Shown: positions 58,534 through 64,000 of the stretch, piece by piece | Layout of the letters: each line of letters opens with the position of its first letter | Position numbering within the stretch: position 1 is the stretch's first letter | Origin: Corynebacterium sp. MSK041 | GTDB taxonomy: Bacteria > Actinomycetota > Actinomycetes > Mycobacteriales > Mycobacteriaceae | Direction: 5' to 3' | Length of the DNA: 64,000 nt | NCBI RefSeq assembly: GCF_030232265.1 | Contig: NZ_JASPJK010000012.1 | Location: 1 to 64,000 of the forward strand | Notes under the pieces: model-generated | The model's input: only the letters and a program-made list of their open reading frames with translations | What the model was told of the DNA's origin: nothing | Database searches by the model: none | Translations under genes and position numbers: made by a program

Positions 58534-59253
58534 TCCAGGCGCCACTTCAGTGAAACCTGCATCCTGCACGACGATGGTTCCTCTATCCGCGATGACCTCG
58601 TTGAAAATACCTTCCGGCAACTCATGCACCACGAGCGGGAAGCCCGCCTGCACCCAAGAAAGCACCCAATCCTCCTCCATTGCCGCCGCCAGCAGCATGG
58701 AGGCATGGCCGGCCTGGGCCGCTGCTTTACCGACAGACATGTTCAACGAGTCATTGATCATCACCGTTGGTACCGGTGCGGTGAGAATCTGCTCCGCCGT
58801 GGGCACTTCCCCACCATCGTGAAGCAGATCCGTCCCCTTGATCTGAAGCTTGGTGATCTCATGCGGGACATCTCCCACCGCGGATGGGATGAACGCGCGA
58901 GCTTGGGCAGTGCCATGCGTTGCCGTACATCCTGGCAACCCCTGCACGTGATCCCAACTCGCACCACGAGCACGTCTGGCGATCTTCCGGATGCGGCGGC
59001 CGTACCAACCAACCAGGCTGTCACGCCACGCACCCTCGCGCCCAGCACGCGGGTCCATGCACACCGCCACGACGGCCTGCGCTGCCGCGGTAAGCACATC
59101 CCCGCGCTTCGGCGGATCCTGCTTCGGAATGTGCAGGGCAATTTGCATCGCCTGCACTGTCGCTGGATCCGCTGGGTCCTCACCGCCCCGCGCGGGATCC
59201 TGCATGGCGGAGTGGAGGGTACGGTAGGCGTCGATAAGCTCCTGCTCTGGCAT
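58501..59253 (-). CDS. Peptidyl-tRNA hydrolase type 2 (PTH2) family protein
   Basis: A 250-aa protein with the PTH2 fold in the C-terminal half: INDSLNMSVGKAAAQAGHASMLL is the family signature region (about 167-190). The N-terminal half (about 1-130) is an actinobacteria-specific extension. PTH2 releases peptides from tRNA; activity for this long form is not established by sequence. It overlaps serB by one base and dinG by 33. Confidence 0.85.
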   Translation of the reverse strand: MPEQELIDAYRTLHSAMQDPARGGEDPADPATVQAMQIALHIPKQDPPKRGDVLTAAAQAVVAVCMDPRAGREGAWRDSLVGWYGRRIRKIARRARGASWDHVQGLPGCTATHGTAQARAFIPSAVGDVPHEITKLQIKGTDLLHDGGEVPTAEQILTAPVPTVMINDSLNMSVGKAAAQAGHASMLLAAAMEEDWVLSWVQAGFPLVVHELPEGIFNEVIADRGTIVVQDAGFTEVAPGSVTAAAVRGH

Positions 59254-60503
59254 TAATCGAGCGCGACCTTACCGTCGATCCCCTGCTCTTCATTGAGCAC
59301 ATCGATTTCATGGCGCGGCACACCCATGATGTACAGCACCGAGTCCAAGAACGGGTGATTCACCGAGGTATCCGCAACCTCGCGCAGCGCCGGCTTCGCG
59401 TTGAACGCAATACCCAGGCCCGCGGCTGTGAGCATGTCAATGTCATTCGCACCATCGCCCACCGCAACAGTCTGGGACATGCGCAAGCCCGAATCCTGAG
59501 CAAACTCCGCCAAGAACTCCGCCTTCGCCTGCCTATCCACGATCTTCCCAATCACCCGGCCCGTCAACTTCCCGTCAACGATCTCCAGTGTGTTCGCACG
59601 GACATAATCAAGATCTAGCTCCTCCGCCATCGGCTCCAGAACCTGAATGAACCCACCGGAGACAACCGCGGTGCGGTAACCCATTTGCTTCAGCGTGCGA
59701 ATCGTAGTGCGCGCGCCCGGTGTGAGCACAATGTCGCGTGCAACCTCATCCAGAACCGACGCATCCAAGCCCGCTAGGGTAGCCACGCGCTCACGCAGGG
59801 ATTCCTCAAAGTCGAGCTCACCGCGCATTGCACGCTCCGTCACCTCGGCGACTTCAGCTTCACGGCCGGCATGCGCCGCGAGCATTTCAATGACCTCGCC
59901 GGTGATCAACGTGGAATCACAATCAAAGCACACCAAACGCTTCGAGCGGCGGGCCAGACCAGAACGCTCAATCGCAATATCCACACCCAAGCCGGAAGTC
60001 AGCTCCGCCAGAGCTTGGCGCACAGTGTGGCTCACCTCATCGCCCGTACCCGGGATGGTGATGGACAACTCCAGGCCCGTCACCGGGTAATCGGAGATCC
60101 CACGAATACGGTCAATATTCGCCCCGAAGTCCGCCAGTGTGCGTCCAATCTCCGAGACAGCCTCCGCCGTCACCGGATCACCCAGAACCACCACAACGTG
60201 CGTGGAACGCTTGCGCTGCGGAGACAGCTTGTCCTCTTCCGTATCAATCCGCACTGTGTGATCCGACAGCTCTGGTGCAGACTCCAAATCACGGCGCAAC
60301 GCGTCCGCTATCGAGAGGTTCACACCGGCGAATGCTGCCAGCGCAAGATACCCACGGAAATGGGCTTGCTCCACATCAAGCAACTGCACACCATGCTGCG
60401 ACAACACCGCGAAGAACGCCGCGGTAACACCCGGACGATCCGCTCCCGTCAATGTGATGACGGCTGATTCAAGTCCGGGCTGAAGGCTCACCTCATAAGT
60501 CAT
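59253..60503 (-). CDS. serB: Phosphoserine phosphatase
   Basis: Last step of serine synthesis. A 416-aa protein: two ACT domains (about 1-80 and 90-170; the first begins AVITLTGADRPGVT), then a HAD phosphatase with VCFDCDSTLITGEVIEML (Asp nucleophile), SGGFIQVLEPMAEEL and AVGDGANDIDML. The start at 60503 fits the family. A 17-bp hairpin lies between it and ctaD. Confidence 0.95.
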   Translation of the reverse strand: MTYEVSLQPGLESAVITLTGADRPGVTAAFFAVLSQHGVQLLDVEQAHFRGYLALAAFAGVNLSIADALRRDLESAPELSDHTVRIDTEEDKLSPQRKRSTHVVVVLGDPVTAEAVSEIGRTLADFGANIDRIRGISDYPVTGLELSITIPGTGDEVSHTVRQALAELTSGLGVDIAIERSGLARRSKRLVCFDCDSTLITGEVIEMLAAHAGREAEVAEVTERAMRGELDFEESLRERVATLAGLDASVLDEVARDIVLTPGARTTIRTLKQMGYRTAVVSGGFIQVLEPMAEELDLDYVRANTLEIVDGKLTGRVIGKIVDRQAKAEFLAEFAQDSGLRMSQTVAVGDGANDIDMLTAAGLGIAFNAKPALREVADTSVNHPFLDSVLYIMGVPRHEIDVLNEEQGIDGKVALD

Positions 60504-60530
60504 GAGATTGAAACTACCCCACGACAGCAC

Positions 60531-60569
60531 GAAGCCCCATTCCACACGGTCTGTGTGGAATGGGGCTTC
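60531..60569 (-). terminator. Terminator of ctaD
   Basis: A perfect 17-bp stem (GAAGCCCCATTCCACAC and complement) with a 5-base loop, between the end of ctaD and the start of serB. Confidence 0.85.
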
Positions 60570-60616
60570 GATCAGGAGTCACACTGCAGCACCCGTTGCG
60601 GGGCTGCGTTTAGCCC

Positions 60617-62326
60617 TTAGGCGTCGTGGTGGCCAGTGTGAGCCTCACGGCGCATGGCCTCAACCATGTGCGGGTGGTGCAGCTCGAAGGCCGGACGCTC
60701 AGAACGGATACGCGGCAGCGAGGTGAAGTTGTGGTGCGGCGGCGGGCAAGTAGTTGCCCACTCGAGGGAGTTGCCGTAACCCCACGGATCATCAACAGTG
60801 ACGATCTCACCGTAGCGCCAGGACTTGTACACGTTCCAGATGAACGGCAGGAAGCCGATACCCAGGATGAAGGAGCCAACCGTGGAGATCTGGTTGAGCA
60901 GCGTGAAGCCGTCCGTGTCCAGGTAGTCAGCGTAACGGCGCGGCATACCCATGTTGCCCAGCCAGTGCTGAACCAGGAAGGTCATGTTGAAGCCGATGAA
61001 CACGAGCCAGAAGTGGATCTTGCCCAAGCGCTCATCCATCATGCGCCCCGTCATCTTCGGGAACCAGAAGTAAATGCCAGCGGTGGTGGCGAACACGATG
61101 GTGCCGAACAGGGTGTAGTGGAAGTGAGCAACCACGAAGTAGGTGTCAGAGAGCTGGAAGTCCAGCGGCGGGGAAGCCAGCATAATACCGGTCAAACCAC
61201 CGAAGAGGAACGTGAACAGGAAGCCCATGGACCAAAGCATCGGGGTCTCGAACGTCAGGTGACCATTCCACATGGTGCCCACCCAGTTGAAGAACTTCAC
61301 GCCGGTCGGAACAGCAATCAGGAACGTCATGAACGAGAAGAACGGCAACAGGACCGCGCCGGTCACGTACATGTGGTGCGCCCACACAGCCATGGACAGG
61401 CCACCAATAGCCAGGGTTGCGAAGACCAGGCCGATGTAGCCGAAGATCGGCTTGCGGGAGAAGACCGGGATGATCTCGGAGATAATGCCGAAGAACGGCA
61501 GAGCCAAGACGTACACCTCAGGGTGGCCGAAGAACCAGAACAGGTGCTGCCACAGGATAGCGCCACCGTTAGCCGGATCGTAGATGTGGCCGCCGAGCTT
61601 ACGGTCGTACAGAACACCGAGAGCAGCTGCGAGCAGCAGCGGGAAGATCAGCAGCGCCAGGATGGACGCAACGAAGATCGTCCAGGTGAACACCGGCAGA
61701 CGGAACATGGTCATACCCGGTGCACGCAGGGTCAGAACCGTGGTGACCATGTTGATGGCGGAAGCAACGGTACCGATACCGGTTGCGCCCACACCCATGA
61801 TCCAGAGGTCAGCGCCAACACTCGGGGTGTTGATCGCGTCTGCCAGCGGCATGTACATGGTCCAGCCGAAGTCAGCTGCACCGCCCGGAGTAGCAAAGCC
61901 AGCAAGCATTGCAATAACACCGACGGTGGTGATCCAGAAACCAAAGGCGTTCAAACGCGGGAAAGCAACATCCGGCGCGCCGATCTGCAGCGGCAGGATG
62001 AAGTTAGCAAAACCCCACACCATCGGGGTACCGAATGCCAGAAGCATCACGGTGCCGTGCATGGTGAACAGCTGGTTGAACTGCTCATTGGACAGGAACC
62101 GCAGACCCGGGTTGAAAAGCTCAGCGCGGATCAGCAGCGCCATGAGGCCACCAAGGAAGAACCAAATAAAGGACGTAATCATGTAGAAAATGCCCAGTTG
62201 TTTGTGGTCCGTGGTGGTCATGAGGTCCCAGAAGCGGGTACCTTTACGTGCCTTCCCGGTTGGCTCTGGCCGGGAAGGTGCAACATTCACGGCGTCATTA
62301 TCGAGCCGCGGTGCCACAGCAGTCAT
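60617..62326 (-). CDS. ctaD: Cytochrome aa3 oxidase subunit I
   Basis: Haem-copper catalytic subunit of the bcc-aa3 respiratory supercomplex. The 569-aa protein has twelve membrane helices. Copper-B and cross-linked tyrosine region [18 protein letters not shown], and haem histidines in [10 protein letters not shown] and [11 protein letters not shown]. The ATG at 62326 has AGGAGGAAA upstream. The promoter region 62327-62679 shows no other clear feature. Confidence 0.97.
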   Translation of the reverse strand: MTAVAPRLDNDAVNVAPSRPEPTGKARKGTRFWDLMTTTDHKQLGIFYMITSFIWFFLGGLMALLIRAELFNPGLRFLSNEQFNQLFTMHGTVMLLAFGTPMVWGFANFILPLQIGAPDVAFPRLNAFGFWITTVGVIAMLAGFATPGGAADFGWTMYMPLADAINTPSVGADLWIMGVGATGIGTVASAINMVTTVLTLRAPGMTMFRLPVFTWTIFVASILALLIFPLLLAAALGVLYDRKLGGHIYDPANGGAILWQHLFWFFGHPEVYVLALPFFGIISEIIPVFSRKPIFGYIGLVFATLAIGGLSMAVWAHHMYVTGAVLLPFFSFMTFLIAVPTGVKFFNWVGTMWNGHLTFETPMLWSMGFLFTFLFGGLTGIMLASPPLDFQLSDTYFVVAHFHYTLFGTIVFATTAGIYFWFPKMTGRMMDERLGKIHFWLVFIGFNMTFLVQHWLGNMGMPRRYADYLDTDGFTLLNQISTVGSFILGIGFLPFIWNVYKSWRYGEIVTVDDPWGYGNSLEWATTCPPPHHNFTSLPRIRSERPAFELHHPHMVEAMRREAHTGHHDA

Positions 62327-62728
62327 TCGTTTCCTCCTGATTGTCATGCTCAACCACGCAACGAGCCGGCAGGTTTTCCGGACCGCACCTATAGCTCGAT
62401 TTCCTTTGCGGTCTCCTTTAGGGGTCCACAACGAATCAGCCATAGATAGAGCGCAGCTAATACCGCTTCATCTTATCCCCCAACCCCAGTGAAAAGCCAG
62501 ACATGCTCCAGCTTCCCCCCACCCTTGCCCCTTATCACGGGAGCACACAGCTCCACCCAAACGCAATTGTCTTATCACCTGCTTCTTCAGGTGAGTGCGG
62601 TGTGCGTTTTCACCCCCAGTTCACTCCGCCTGAGCACCTTTCACCCGACTCAACTAACCCCGGAATAGGTAGAGCCAAAGACGGCCCCGCGTGTTGAAAT
62701 ACACACGGGGCCGTCAGGCAATTGTCAG
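62327..62728. terminator. ctaD upstream region and nrdF terminator
   Basis: The 402-base gap holds the ctaD promoter region and, at 62680-62715, a hairpin (GACGGCCCCGCGTGT with near-perfect complement) directly after the nrdF stop. Nothing coding was seen. Confidence 0.65.
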
Positions 62729-63760
<1,032 letters not shown>

Positions 63761-63780
63761 TTAATTCGTCGAAAAGCAGC

Positions 63781-64000
63781 CTAGAGCATGCAGGACACGC
63801 AGCCCTCAATCTCAGTGCCTTCCAAAGCCATCTGGCGCAGACGGATGTAGTACAGCGTCTTGATGCCCTTGCGCCAAGCGTAAATCTGCGCGCGGTTGAG
63901 ATCACGCGTGGTCACCGTGTCCTTGAAGAACAAGGTCAGCGACAGGCCCTGGTCCACGTACTTCGTTGCCACCGCATAGGTATCGATGATCTTCTCGTAC
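63781..64000 (-). CDS. nrdE: Class Ib ribonucleotide reductase alpha subunit, C-terminal end (partial)
   Basis: The last 72 residues are visible; the rest lies beyond the right edge. [21 protein letters not shown] and [15 protein letters not shown] are typical of NrdE, and the end CVSCML carries the redox cysteine pair that passes electrons from NrdH. A 56-base gap separates it from nrdF and contains CGTCGAAAAGC, one mismatch from the 11-mer. Confidence 0.93.
   Translation of the reverse strand, partial: YEKIIDTYAVATKYVDQGLSLTLFFKDTVTTRDLNRAQIYAWRKGIKTLYYIRLRQMALEGTEIEGCVSCML

Noticed and set aside
60626-62449. A 607-residue plus-strand frame opposite ctaD
   Set aside because: Highly charged, repetitive composition typical of an antisense shadow of a membrane protein gene.

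Overview
The window is chromosomal DNA from a GC-rich mycolic-acid actinobacterium, almost certainly a Corynebacterium. Several things point there: the clpX / clpP2-clpP1 / tig cluster, a mycothiol-type CPFC reductase, group II truncated haemoglobin, the serB-ctaD-nrdF neighbourhood, and a block (LprD-like protein, DUF3817, rdgB, rph, Rv1339-like hydrolase, murI, rhomboid) that matches Mycobacterium tuberculosis Rv1337-Rv1343c. No prophage, insertion sequence, CRISPR array or rRNA operon was seen; the window is mostly core genome. Six tRNA genes are present: Pro, Gly, Arg, His, Lys and Leu.

Layout. 0-3.7 kb: a beta-oxidation pair (FadN-like fusion plus thiolase). 3.8-11.3 kb: a leftward operon valS-folC-[N-formylglutamate amidohydrolase-like, ATP-grasp ligase, unknown membrane protein]-DUF4233; the bracketed three genes split the usual folC-DUF4233 pair. 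11.4-16.6 kb: mdh, a TetR regulator, an anchored stalk protein, clpX and a lipoprotein. 16.7-19.5 kb: clpP2, clpP1 and tig, with SigH-like and ClgR-like sites. 19.5-26 kb: two tRNAs, regulators, nitronate monooxygenase, enoyl-CoA hydratase, a BAAT-type hydrolase, an endonuclease-like protein and rpiB. 26-36.3 kb: CPFC reductase, pepN, metB, glbO, a PLP aldolase/deaminase with a sugar-lactone oxidase, thioesterase and ettA. 36.4-46 kb: an SSB paralogue, CopD-CtaG, a DUF2975/HTH switch, orn, an L,D-transpeptidase, LOG, pncA and bcp. 46-55 kb: the Rv1337-1343 block with an HNH gene inserted, a MarR regulator, DUF2017 and clpS. 55-64 kb: pncB, dinG, PTH2, serB, ctaD, nrdF and the end of nrdE.

Functional themes are proteolysis (ClpXP1P2, ClpS, trigger factor), NAD salvage (PncA and PncB), respiration (ctaD, CtaG), nucleotide and RNA hygiene (rdgB, rph, orn, nrdEF) and cell wall (murI, Ldt).

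The two most unusual signals are: (1) an asymmetric 11-mer, CGTCGATAAGC, found 15 times exactly in both orientations where about 0.03 are expected by chance; it is enriched between genes and forces a repeated Leu-Ile-Asp codon string inside genes; and (2) the translationally coupled amidohydrolase / ATP-grasp / membrane-protein cassette, which looks like an uncharacterised amide-ligation pathway. Also notable are a 101-bp hairpin-bearing repeat beside an HNH gene and at the left edge, a pair of 80-bp repeats bounded by GTTAGTCCCG inverted ends, and matching TGTGGATAA inverted repeats upstream of the SSB paralogue and the HNH gene.
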